Source: Chloroflexota bacterium (lineage in GTDB: Bacteria; Chloroflexota; Dormibacteria; Aeolococcales; Aeolococcaceae). From it: 6,676 nucleotides of DNA. Within the stretch, counting starts at the first letter, position 1. Every line of letters begins with the position of its first letter. The DNA lies in contig DNAU01000227.1 of the NCBI GenBank assembly GCA_003491925.1, forward strand, positions 1 to 6,676, written 5' to 3'. Shown piece by piece: positions 1 through 6,591 of the stretch. A program made the position numbers and the translations under genes. The notes beneath the pieces are model-generated. The model made no database searches and was not told the origin of the DNA. It was given only the letters and a program-made list of their open reading frames with translations.

Positions 1-408
1 AGCCGGGGCCTGCTCCTGCTCAGCTCGGACGGCAGCCTGGCTCACCGCCTCACCCACCCGCGCTACGGGGTCGTCAAACGCTACCGGCTGGTCCTGGGGC
101 GCGCCCTGACCACCGCAGATCTTCGCCGCCTCCAGGAGGGGGTGGAGCTGGAGGACGGCCTGGCCCGGCCGCTCACGGTCCGCCGCGCCGGCACCCGCCG
201 GGATGACGTCATCGAGGTCACCCTGGCGGAGGGGCGCAAGCGCGAGCTCCGGCGCCTCTGTGCCGCCATCGACGCTCCCGTCCTCGACCTGGTCAGGACC
301 GGCCTCGGCCCGCTGCGGCTGGGACAGCTCGAGGAGGGCCGGGCCCGGCCGCTGACCCGGCGCGAGCTGGAGGCGCTCTACGCGGTCGTCGGGATGACCC
401 CACCGTGA
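1..408 (+). CDS. rluB: RluB/RsuA-family 23S/16S rRNA pseudouridine synthase, C-terminal part (5' truncated by window edge)
   Basis: The reading frame is open from the first base and gives 135 codons before TGA at 406-408. It begins inside the synthase core with SRGLLLLSSDG, the segment just after the catalytic Asp of the RsuA/RluB/RluE/RluF family motif (RLDxxTSGLLLLTNDG). The catalytic Asp and the N-terminal S4 RNA-binding domain therefore lie upstream of the window. It continues with AHRLTHPRYGVVKRYR, then LQEGVELEDG, then EGRKRELRRLCAAI and LVRTGLGPLRLG, all in the order expected of RluB-type enzymes. These enzymes isomerise uridine to pseudouridine in rRNA, in the cytoplasm. The substrate (23S U2605-like or 16S U516-like) cannot be settled without the missing half; RluB is favoured because rluB commonly precedes cmk in Gram-positive-type genomes. 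The stop overlaps the cmk start in GTGA. No internal damage is visible. Confidence 0.9.
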   Translation, partial: SRGLLLLSSDGSLAHRLTHPRYGVVKRYRLVLGRALTTADLRRLQEGVELEDGLARPLTVRRAGTRRDDVIEVTLAEGRKRELRRLCAAIDAPVLDLVRTGLGPLRLGQLEEGRARPLTRRELEALYAVVGMTPP

Positions 409-1088
409 GCGCCGCGATCGTGACCGTCGACGGGCCGGCGGGGAGCGGCAAGACCACCCTGGGCCGCCGGCTCGCGCTCGAGCTCGGGCTGCCGTTCATC
501 GACACCGGCCTCTTCTATCGCGCCGTCACGGTGGCGGTGGTGCGTGCCGGGCTCACAGCCGGCGACCGCGCCCAGATCATCGAGGTGGCGCGGGCCGCCC
601 TCATCGAGGTCAACACTGCGCCCGGCGACGAATCCTGGGAGGTGCGGGTCAACGGCGTGGATCCCGCCGCCGAGATCCGCGATCCGCGCCACGCCGCCCT
701 GCTCACCACCGTCAGCCAGCTCCCCGAGGTGCGCCGCCACCTGCTCGCCCTGCAGCGCGCCCCCGCGGCCGGCGGTGCGGTGGCGGTGGGGCGGGACTGC
801 GGCACGGTGGTGTTCCCCGGGGCGGCGGTCAAGCTCTACCTCCAGGCGAGCGAGGACCTCCGGGCCGCGCGCCGCGCCGCCCAGCTCGCCGGCCAGGGCG
901 CGGCGGTGGACCCGGAGGTGCTGAGGTCCGAGATCTCCGGACGGGACCGCGGCGACGCCCCGGCGATGGCGGCGGCGCCCGACGCGGTGGTCATCGACAC
1001 CGGCACCGGGGGCATCGATCAGATGGTCGCGCTGGCGCTCGAGCTCTGCGCCGCGGCCGGCATCGACGTCCCGGAGCGGCTGTCGTGA
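405..1088 (+). CDS. cmk: Cytidylate kinase (CMP/dCMP kinase)
   Basis: 227 aa, normal length for bacterial CMK, which phosphorylates CMP and dCMP to the diphosphates using ATP in the cytoplasm. The GTG start at 405 lies in a GTGA overlap with the preceding stop and places the P-loop GPAGSGKTT at residues 10-18. The CMP-site motif DTGLFYRA is at 33-40 (family usually DTGAMYRA or DSGAMYRA). VSQLPEVRRHLLALQR at 103-118 and GRDCGTVVFPGA at 129-140 match the conserved NMP-binding core, followed by a lid-like RAARRAAQL at 153-161. The C-terminal active-site segment normally reads RDxxDxxRxxxPL. Here it is R180, D181, D184, then Ala at 187 where Arg is expected (R188 in E. coli), and the PL is lost. 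The rest of the fold is intact, so I still call it CMK. It is translationally coupled to its neighbours on both sides. Confidence 0.92.
   Translation: MSAAIVTVDGPAGSGKTTLGRRLALELGLPFIDTGLFYRAVTVAVVRAGLTAGDRAQIIEVARAALIEVNTAPGDESWEVRVNGVDPAAEIRDPRHAALLTTVSQLPEVRRHLLALQRAPAAGGAVAVGRDCGTVVFPGAAVKLYLQASEDLRAARRAAQLAGQGAAVDPEVLRSEISGRDRGDAPAMAAAPDAVVIDTGTGGIDQMVALALELCAAAGIDVPERLS
1073..1076 (+). promoter_or_regulatory. Shine-Dalgarno GGAG for the acyltransferase gene
   Basis: GGAG lies 8 nt before the GTG at 1085, inside the last codons of cmk. It is one of the few well-placed Shine-Dalgarno sequences in the window and supports GTG 1085 as the acyltransferase start. Confidence 0.55.
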
Positions 1089-1795
1089 GCCGCACCCACA
1101 CCTCGCCCTCGGGGCCCGACCTCAACTACCGATGGATGACCGCGGTGATGCGGTTGCTCTGCGCCGCGATCCTGGACGGCGAGATGGATGTCACCGGCGC
1201 CGAGAACGTCCCGCGCCACGGCGGCCTGCTGGTGGTGAGCAACCACGTCGGCACCATCGATCCGCCGTTCACCGGCGCCCAGCTTCCTCGCCGCGACCTC
1301 TTCTTCATGGCCAAGAGCGACTACTTCCGCAGCCCCGTCGGGCGCTTCTTCATCGTCGGGTACCACGCCTTCCCGGTGGTCAGGGGCACGCCCGACCGAG
1401 CCGCTCTGCGGCAGGCCCTCGGCCTGCTCCACCAGGGGCACGCCGTCCTCGTCTACCCGGAGGGGCATCGCAGCCCGGACGGCCGGCTCCAGCGTCCCCA
1501 TCCGGGTGCCGGATTCCTGGCCCGTACCGCGGGGGTCCCGGTGCTCCCGGTGGGCCTCTGGGGCACCGAGCAGGCTCTCCCGCTGGGCTCGCGGCGGCCC
1601 CGTCGCGTGCCGGTGCACCTCCGCTTCGGCCGGCCCGCCCCGCTCCCGGCGGAGGATCCGGCCGGCCCCCGCGCCTCCCACCAAGAGATCGCCGACCTGC
1701 TGATGCAGCGGATCGCCGAGGTCCTCCCCGCCTCCCGGCGGGGGATCTTCGACGGCACCATCGACTACCGCTCAGTGCCCCCACCGGCGGCATGA
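1085..1795 (+). CDS. plsC: 1-acyl-sn-glycerol-3-phosphate acyltransferase (PlsC-type)
   Basis: 236 aa, usual size for PlsC/LPLAT proteins, which transfer an acyl chain to lysophosphatidate to form phosphatidic acid at the inner face of the membrane. The four acyltransferase motifs are in order: motif I NHVGTID at 53-59 (the HX4D catalytic His-Asp), motif II around FPVVRG at 96-101, motif III YPEGHRS at 124-130 (family usually FPEGTRS), and motif IV VPVLPVG at 151-157. There is no strong transmembrane helix; residues 15-30 are moderately hydrophobic and may associate with the membrane. The start GTG at 1085 overlaps the cmk stop and has a GGAG 8 nt upstream. cmk followed by plsC is a common pairing. 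His in place of Thr in motif III is a mild variation. The acyl acceptor is inferred from the family; another glycerolipid acyltransferase activity cannot be excluded. Confidence 0.88.
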   Translation: MSRTHTSPSGPDLNYRWMTAVMRLLCAAILDGEMDVTGAENVPRHGGLLVVSNHVGTIDPPFTGAQLPRRDLFFMAKSDYFRSPVGRFFIVGYHAFPVVRGTPDRAALRQALGLLHQGHAVLVYPEGHRSPDGRLQRPHPGAGFLARTAGVPVLPVGLWGTEQALPLGSRRPRRVPVHLRFGRPAPLPAEDPAGPRASHQEIADLLMQRIAEVLPASRRGIFDGTIDYRSVPPPAA

Positions 1796-4617
1796 TGACC
1801 CCCGAGCTCGTGGCGTTCGACCTCGAGACCACCGGCCTCTCGGCCAAGACCGAGCGCGTCATCGAGGTCGGGGCGGTCCGGTTCGGTCTCAACGGGCGCA
1901 CCGTCGGCGAGCTGCAGCTCTTCGCCGACCCGGGCATCCCGGTGCCCCTCGGGGTCCAGCGGCTGACCGGGATCAGCTCTGCGGACCTGGCCGGTCAACC
2001 CAGCCCGGTGGAGGCGGTGGCTCAGCTGGCCGGCTTCTGCGAGGGCGCCGAGCTGGTCGGGCACGGCTCGGCGTTCGACCTCGCCTTCTGCTCGCAGCTC
2101 GTCCCCGCCAGCTTCGGGCGGCGCGAGGCGTTCGACACCCTCGAGCTGGCCCGCATCCTGCTCCCGGTCGCCGCCAGCCACAATCTCGGGGCCCTGGCCC
2201 GTCTGCTGGGCCTCCGCCATGAGCGCCCCCATCGGGCCCTCAGCGACGCCCAGGCGACCGCCGCCCTCTTCGGCTGGCTGCTGGAGGAGGCGGCCGCCCT
2301 GCGAGCGCCGACCTTCGCGGAGATGCACCGGGTCGCCGACCAGGCCGCGACCCCGCTGGCCCGCTTCTTCGACCTCGCCGCGGCCGGGCGGGTGTCGACC
2401 TCCTTCGCGCCTGCGACCCCGGGCGCCGCCACCCACCCGGCCGGGGGAGAGGGCACAACGGAGACCGCAGCGGGCGCAACCGAGGCGGCGGCGGGTGCGA
2501 CCGCGGCCGCAACGGCAGTGTCGGAGGGTGGCGACCCCTCCGATGCCGAACGCGCATCGCTCCTCTCCGGATCCCTGGCGGAGGCGGCGGTCCGGCTGGT
2601 CGGGCCGGGTGGGCGCCTCGCCGAGCGTCCCGGCTACGAGTACCGGGAGGCCCAGGAGCAGATGGCGCGGGCCGTGGCCCAGAGCCTGGACCGGGGCGGA
2701 CGCCTCCTGGTCGAGGCGGGCACGGGGGTGGGCAAGACCCTCGCCTACCTGGCGCCGCTCGCGCTCTGGGCCGAGCGGGGCGGCGGTCGCGCCGTGGTCG
2801 CCACCCACACCATCACCCTCCAGGAGCAGCTCGTCCAGCGGGACCTCCCGGCGCTCCAGGCCAACCTGCCCCGCCCCCTGGGCGGGGCGATGCTCAAGGG
2901 CCGCAGCCACTACATCAGCCTGCGCCGGTTCCAGCGCCATCTCCGCCGGGGTGACCTCGGTCCGCGCGGGCCCGACCTCGAGGTCATCCGCTTCAAGCTG
3001 AAGCTGCTCCGCTGGCTCGACCTCACCCATACCGGCGATCGGGCGGAGCTGCACCTGGGCAGCACCGAGCGGGACCTCTGGCGGGCGGTGGAGTCGACCT
3101 CGGACGACTGCCTGGGGAGCGTCTGCGCCAACTGGCGGAGCGGCGCCTGCCACCTGGTCAGCGCCCGCCGGCTGGCTGCCACCGCCGAGCTGGTGGTGAC
3201 CAACCACGCCCTGCTCCTGAGCGACGAGCCCGCCGAGGGGCGCCTGCTCGGGGACTACGGCGCCCTGGTCGTCGACGAGGCCCACCACCTCGAGGAGTCG
3301 GCGACCCAGGCGCGCGGCCACCGGCTGCGCGCCGCCGACGTCGTCCGGCCGATCGATCGCCTTCCCGGGGTGGTCGATCCGAGCCTCGCCGCCGCGCTCG
3401 ACGCCTGCCGCGACGCCGCCAACGGGCTCTTCGGGGAGACCAAGGGGCTGCTGGCGGAGCGCCTCGGCGGGGGAGGGGGTGCCCCGACCGGCAGCCTGAG
3501 CGTCACCGACGATCTGCTCGCCGAACCCCGGCTGCAGCCCCTGGTGCGCAACGCCCACCACGCCGTCGCCGTGCTCGGTCGCGCCGCCGAGGCCCTCCGC
3601 GCCGCCGGGCCGGCCTCCTTCGAGGCCGACCTGCTCCCCCAGCCGGAGCGGAGTGAGGAGGAGCTCGCCCTGGTGGCCTCGGCCCTGGAGGGAGCGGCGG
3701 CCGCCGTCGACGAGGTGCTCCTCCACCGGCGGGAGGGCCACGTCGCCTGGCTGGAGCTGCGCGCCGAGCAGGCCGAGCTGCGCGACGCGCCGGTGGCCGC
3801 GGGCGCCGAGCTCGGCGCCGGGATCCTGGATGCGGCCCGGACGGTGGTGCTGACCTCGGCGACCCTGGCCATCGCCGGGGATTTCGGGTTCATCCGGGAG
3901 CGGCTCGGGTTGGGGGGCCGCACCGAGGAGCTGGCGCTCGCGTCGCCCTTCGACTACCTCAGCCAGGCGCTCTGCGTCCTGGTCACCGACATCCCGCCGT
4001 ACGACGCCCCCGAGTACGAGCAGGCGCTGGCCTCCATCACCGCCGAGATCGCCAGGAGGCTGGGAGGCCGGACCCTCGGCCTGTTCACCGGCTACGGGGC
4101 GCTGCGCCGCATCCGCGACCTGGCCGGCCGGCGCCTCGCGGGCAGCCAGATCTCCGTGCTCGGCCAGGGGTTGGACGGCACCCGCCGCCAGCTGCTGACC
4201 TCGTTCGTGGAGAACCCGCGCACCCTCCTGCTCGGGACCGGCACCTTCTGGGAGGGGATCGACGTCCCCGGCGACGCCCTCCAATGCGTGCTGATCGCCA
4301 AGCTGCCCTTCGCAGTGCCCACCGACCCCCTGGTCCGCGCGCGCACCGCCGGGCTGCACGATCCCTTCGGGGAGTACGTGCTCCCCGAGGCGGTGATCCG
4401 GCTGCGCCAGGGTTTCGGCCGCCTGATCCGCTCGGGCACCGACCGGGGGGTCGTCGTCATCGCCGACTCGCGGCTCCAGAGCCGCGACTACGCGCGACGC
4501 TTCCTGGAGGCGCTGCCGCCGGCCGCGGTGGCGCGCGAGCCGGTGTCGGCGGTCGCCGCCCGGGTCGCGGGATTCGTTGGCGGCAGCGCGGATGGCGGAG
4601 AATCCACCCCATGGTGA
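1792..4617 (+). CDS. dinG: DinG-family ATP-dependent helicase with N-terminal DEDDh 3'-5' exonuclease domain
   Basis: 941 aa. Residues about 6-165 form a DnaQ/epsilon-like DEDDh exonuclease: FDLETTG with D10 and E12, VGHGSAFDLAF with D96, and HRALSDA with H147 and D152, so the acidic/His set is complete. An Ala/Thr/Gly-rich linker spans about 201-250. The XPD/DinG-type superfamily 2 helicase follows: Walker A EAGTGVGKT at 308-316, motif Ia VATHTITLQEQL, DEAH box at 495-498, TSATL at 688-692, GTGTFWEGIDVPG at 815-827 and QGFGRLIRSGTD at 873-884. Three Fe-S-type cysteines, C440, C445 and C453, are present, but the first expected ligand (normally in KGRSNYLC) is Ser376. The family unwinds DNA 5' to 3' in repair and R-loop resolution; the exonuclease fusion is typical of Firmicutes and Chloroflexota proteins. 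The start could be ATG 1792 (ATGA overlap with plsC) or ATG 1795. No strong Shine-Dalgarno is seen. The end overlaps the amidase by 7 nt. Confidence 0.93.
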   Translation: MMTPELVAFDLETTGLSAKTERVIEVGAVRFGLNGRTVGELQLFADPGIPVPLGVQRLTGISSADLAGQPSPVEAVAQLAGFCEGAELVGHGSAFDLAFCSQLVPASFGRREAFDTLELARILLPVAASHNLGALARLLGLRHERPHRALSDAQATAALFGWLLEEAAALRAPTFAEMHRVADQAATPLARFFDLAAAGRVSTSFAPATPGAATHPAGGEGTTETAAGATEAAAGATAAATAVSEGGDPSDAERASLLSGSLAEAAVRLVGPGGRLAERPGYEYREAQEQMARAVAQSLDRGGRLLVEAGTGVGKTLAYLAPLALWAERGGGRAVVATHTITLQEQLVQRDLPALQANLPRPLGGAMLKGRSHYISLRRFQRHLRRGDLGPRGPDLEVIRFKLKLLRWLDLTHTGDRAELHLGSTERDLWRAVESTSDDCLGSVCANWRSGACHLVSARRLAATAELVVTNHALLLSDEPAEGRLLGDYGALVVDEAHHLEESATQARGHRLRAADVVRPIDRLPGVVDPSLAAALDACRDAANGLFGETKGLLAERLGGGGGAPTGSLSVTDDLLAEPRLQPLVRNAHHAVAVLGRAAEALRAAGPASFEADLLPQPERSEEELALVASALEGAAAAVDEVLLHRREGHVAWLELRAEQAELRDAPVAAGAELGAGILDAARTVVLTSATLAIAGDFGFIRERLGLGGRTEELALASPFDYLSQALCVLVTDIPPYDAPEYEQALASITAEIARRLGGRTLGLFTGYGALRRIRDLAGRRLAGSQISVLGQGLDGTRRQLLTSFVENPRTLLLGTGTFWEGIDVPGDALQCVLIAKLPFAVPTDPLVRARTAGLHDPFGEYVLPEAVIRLRQGFGRLIRSGTDRGVVVIADSRLQSRDYARRFLEALPPAAVAREPVSAVAARVAGFVGGSADGGESTPW
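4597..4600 (+). promoter_or_regulatory. Probable Shine-Dalgarno GGAG for the amidase gene
   Basis: GGAG lies 10 nt before ATG 4611, within the 3' end of dinG. The spacing is slightly long but usable. It favours ATG 4611 over starts further in, even though the conserved domain begins only at about residue 31. Confidence 0.4.
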
Positions 4618-5576
4618 CCACTGCCGAGTCCGCCGCCGGGGCGTCGGGCATCCTCCCCGAGCCGGCGGCGGAGCCGGGCGCGGCCCCCGAGGGGCCGCGC
4701 ACCGCCATCGTGGTCGCGCTGGCCCAGCTGGCCCCGCGGCTGGGCGACCTCCGAGCCAACCTCGCCCGTCACCTGGAGCTGCTCGGCGAGGCCGCCGGCC
4801 AGGGTGCCGACCTGGTGGTGTTCCCCGAGCTCTCGCTCACCGGGTACTTCCTCAAGGACCTGGTCACCGACAGCGCCGTGCGCCTGGACGGCCCCGAGCT
4901 GGCCGCGCTCGCCGACGCCTCGCGCGACGTCGACGCGGTGGTGGGCTGCATCGTGGAGAGCGACGACCACCGCTTTCACAACGCGGCCGTCTACCTCGCC
5001 GGCGGCGCCATCGTCCATGTCCACCGCAAGGTGTACCTGCCCACCTACGGGCTCTTCGACGAGGCCCGCGACCTGGCGGCGGGGAGCCGCTTCCGGGCCT
5101 TCGAGGCGCCGCTCAGGTCAGCCGCGCCGTCCCGCCCGTGGCGGGTCGGGATCCTGATCTGCGAGGACCTCTGGCACCCGAGCTCCGCCTACCTGCTGGC
5201 CCGCGACGGCGTGGACCTGATCGTCTGCCCGTCGGCCTCACCGGGTCGGGGAGTGGGGAGCGGTTCGGCGCTGGGCACGGCGCAGAGCTACGACGTGATC
5301 ACCCGCACCTATGCCCAGCTCTTCACCACCTACCTTGCCTATTGCAATCGGGTCGGCTACGAGGACGGCGTGAACTTCTGGGGCGGGTCACGCGTGGTCG
5401 ACCCCGAGGGTCACCTGGACGGGGAGCCCGCCGGGCGCGAGGAGGCGATGCCGCTCCACCGCCTGGATCTCGGGGCCCTCCGCCGCGCCCGGATCGCCAA
5501 CCCCATGCTGCGCGACGAGCGCCACGACATCGTCGACGCCGAGGCCCACCGGCTGCGCCGCCGCGACCGTGACTGA
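4611..5576 (+). CDS. Nitrilase-superfamily amidase, probable glutaminase subunit of a split NAD+ synthetase
   Basis: 321 aa from ATG 4611. The carbon-nitrogen hydrolase triad is complete: Glu73 in FPELSLTGY, Lys140 in [14 protein letters not shown] and Cys184 in [18 protein letters not shown] and CEDLW resemble the glutaminase domain of glutamine-dependent NAD+ synthetases more than general nitrilases. The tail ([17 protein letters not shown] at 244-260, then [12 protein letters not shown]) looks like a natural end, not a cut-off domain. In fused NadE this domain hydrolyses glutamine and channels ammonia to the synthetase domain. Here the stop overlaps the GTG of the synthetase gene by 8 nt, so a coupled two-subunit enzyme is inferred. 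Residues 1-30 are a low-complexity Ala/Pro/Glu stretch outside the family core and may be disordered or reflect a start set too early. Alternatives are omega-amidase or another amidase; the adjacency and motifs make the NAD role more likely. Confidence 0.82.
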   Translation: MVTTAESAAGASGILPEPAAEPGAAPEGPRTAIVVALAQLAPRLGDLRANLARHLELLGEAAGQGADLVVFPELSLTGYFLKDLVTDSAVRLDGPELAALADASRDVDAVVGCIVESDDHRFHNAAVYLAGGAIVHVHRKVYLPTYGLFDEARDLAAGSRFRAFEAPLRSAAPSRPWRVGILICEDLWHPSSAYLLARDGVDLIVCPSASPGRGVGSGSALGTAQSYDVITRTYAQLFTTYLAYCNRVGYEDGVNFWGGSRVVDPEGHLDGEPAGREEAMPLHRLDLGALRRARIANPMLRDERHDIVDAEAHRLRRRDRD

Positions 5577-6429
5577 GACGTCGGCGCGCCCGGACGGGAC
5601 CGCCTCGCCGGCGGCCCTCGAGGTGGACGCACCCCTGGTGACCGAGATCCTCACCGGCTTCGTCCGCGAGGAGGTGCGCAAGGTCGGTTTCGAGCGGGGC
5701 GTGGTCGGTCTCTCCGGAGGGATCGACTCCGCGCTCACCCTGGCTCTCGTGTGCCGCGCCCTGGGCCCCGAGAACGCGATCCCGGTGATCATGCCGTACC
5801 GGGCCAGCAGCCCCGCCTCGGAGCGCGACGCGCGACTGGTCGCCGCCCAGCTCGGGGCCACCCCCCTGGTGGTGGACATCTCCCCCCAGATCGACGCCTA
5901 TTTCGCGGCCAGCCCCGACACCGATCGAAACCGGCGCGGCAACAAGATGGCCCGCGAGCGGATGTCGATCCTCTACGACATCTCCCTGGCCCGCGGCGCC
6001 CTGGTGGTCGGCACCTCCAACAAGACCGAGCTCCTGCTCGGCTACGGCACCATCCACGGTGACATGGCCCACGCTCTCAACCCGCTGGGCGACCTCTACA
6101 AGACCCAGGTGTTCGCCCTGGCCCGCCACCTGGGACTGCCGGCGGCGGTGATCGAGAAGGCGCCATCTGCCGACCTCTGGGAGGGCCAGTCGGACGAGGA
6201 CGAATTGGGCTTCGAGTACGCGGCGGTCGACCTGCTCCTCCACCATATGGTCGACGAGCGGCGCACCCGGGCCGAGCTCCGCGCCCTCGGCTTCGCGGAC
6301 GGCTTCGTGGACCAGATCCGGCGGCGGGTGCGGGACAGCCAGTACAAGCGCCGTCCGCCGCTCATCGCCAAGCTCTCCAACCGGACCATCGACCGCGACT
6401 TCCGCTACCCCCGCGACTGGGGGCACTGA
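5569..6429 (+). CDS. nadE: NAD+ synthetase (stand-alone synthetase domain)
   Basis: 286 aa. The enzyme adenylates nicotinic acid adenine dinucleotide with ATP and amidates it with ammonia to give NAD+, the last step of NAD biosynthesis. The PP-loop SGGIDSAL is at residues 49-56. Further family motifs are GNKMARERM at 124-132, VVGTSNKTE at 146-154, GYGTIHGD at 158-165, [11 protein letters not shown] at 172-182 and [18 protein letters not shown] at 197-214. [12 protein letters not shown] near the end matches the Thermus/Aquifex-like short NadE type. There is no amidase domain in this chain; that activity lies in the preceding gene. GTG 5569 is chosen because it overlaps the amidase stop and leaves about 17 residues before the conserved region; GTG 5623 (residue 19) is a possible alternative. 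No clear Shine-Dalgarno precedes GTG 5569, consistent with reinitiation after the amidase. All key motifs are intact. Confidence 0.93.
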   Translation: MTETSARPDGTASPAALEVDAPLVTEILTGFVREEVRKVGFERGVVGLSGGIDSALTLALVCRALGPENAIPVIMPYRASSPASERDARLVAAQLGATPLVVDISPQIDAYFAASPDTDRNRRGNKMARERMSILYDISLARGALVVGTSNKTELLLGYGTIHGDMAHALNPLGDLYKTQVFALARHLGLPAAVIEKAPSADLWEGQSDEDELGFEYAAVDLLLHHMVDERRTRAELRALGFADGFVDQIRRRVRDSQYKRRPPLIAKLSNRTIDRDFRYPRDWGH

Positions 6430-6435
6430 GGCGGC

Positions 6436-6591
6436 ATGCCCAGCCTCGCCACCGTGGGCCTCCTCTGCCCGGCGTCCATCCTCCCGGTCGACATCACCGG
6501 ACCTGCGGTGCCGTGCGTCGCGACCCGAAGCGCCACTCGGGGACGTGCCGCGGGGCTCGTCTCTGCCCTGGCCGGGAGCCGCCACGCCTGA
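6436..6591 (+). CDS. Possible 51-aa small ORF, function unknown
   Basis: ATG at 6436 opens 51 codons ending in TGA at 6589-6591. It starts 6 nt after the nadE stop, with a GAGG at 6428-6431 only 4 nt from the ATG. Third codon positions are mostly G or C, as in the real genes here, but that is weak evidence at this base composition. The product begins MPSLATVGLLCPAS, has two cysteines (residues 11 and 27) and an Arg/Ala-rich second half, and shows no signal peptide, clear membrane helix or motif I recognise. It overlaps the likely rsmI start in another frame, so the two cannot both be standard at full length unless they overlap by 47 nt. It may be chance. Confidence 0.18.
   Translation: MPSLATVGLLCPASILPVDITGPAVPCVATRSATRGRAAGLVSALAGSRHA

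Noticed and set aside
1132..1791. In-frame upstream extension of dinG across plsC, starting at an ATG at 1132
   Set aside because: The extension reads as Arg/Pro/Gly-rich nonsense, whereas PlsC motifs occupy the other frame. The exonuclease domain starts naturally at ATG 1792/1795.
1765..4359. 864-codon open frame on the minus strand opposite dinG
   Set aside because: Its product is low-complexity Gly/Ala/Arg/Glu sequence without a recognisable domain, while the + strand carries complete exonuclease and helicase motifs. Long antisense frames are expected at this GC content.
4284..4610. Upstream extension of the amidase frame inside the dinG 3' end
   Set aside because: It lies in another frame from the helicase motifs GTGTFWEGIDVPG and QGFGRLIR, which are clearly coding. 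The extension has no family similarity.
5560..5580. A frameshift breaking one fused NAD+ synthetase gene
   Set aside because: Both proteins have natural-looking ends and complete motifs, the overlap resembles other junctions in this block, and short stand-alone NadE is a known type. Read data could still test it.
6433..6440. GGCATGCC palindrome just after nadE as an operator or att site
   Set aside because: An 8-bp palindrome is too short to support a regulator site, and no second copy or flanking structure is evident.
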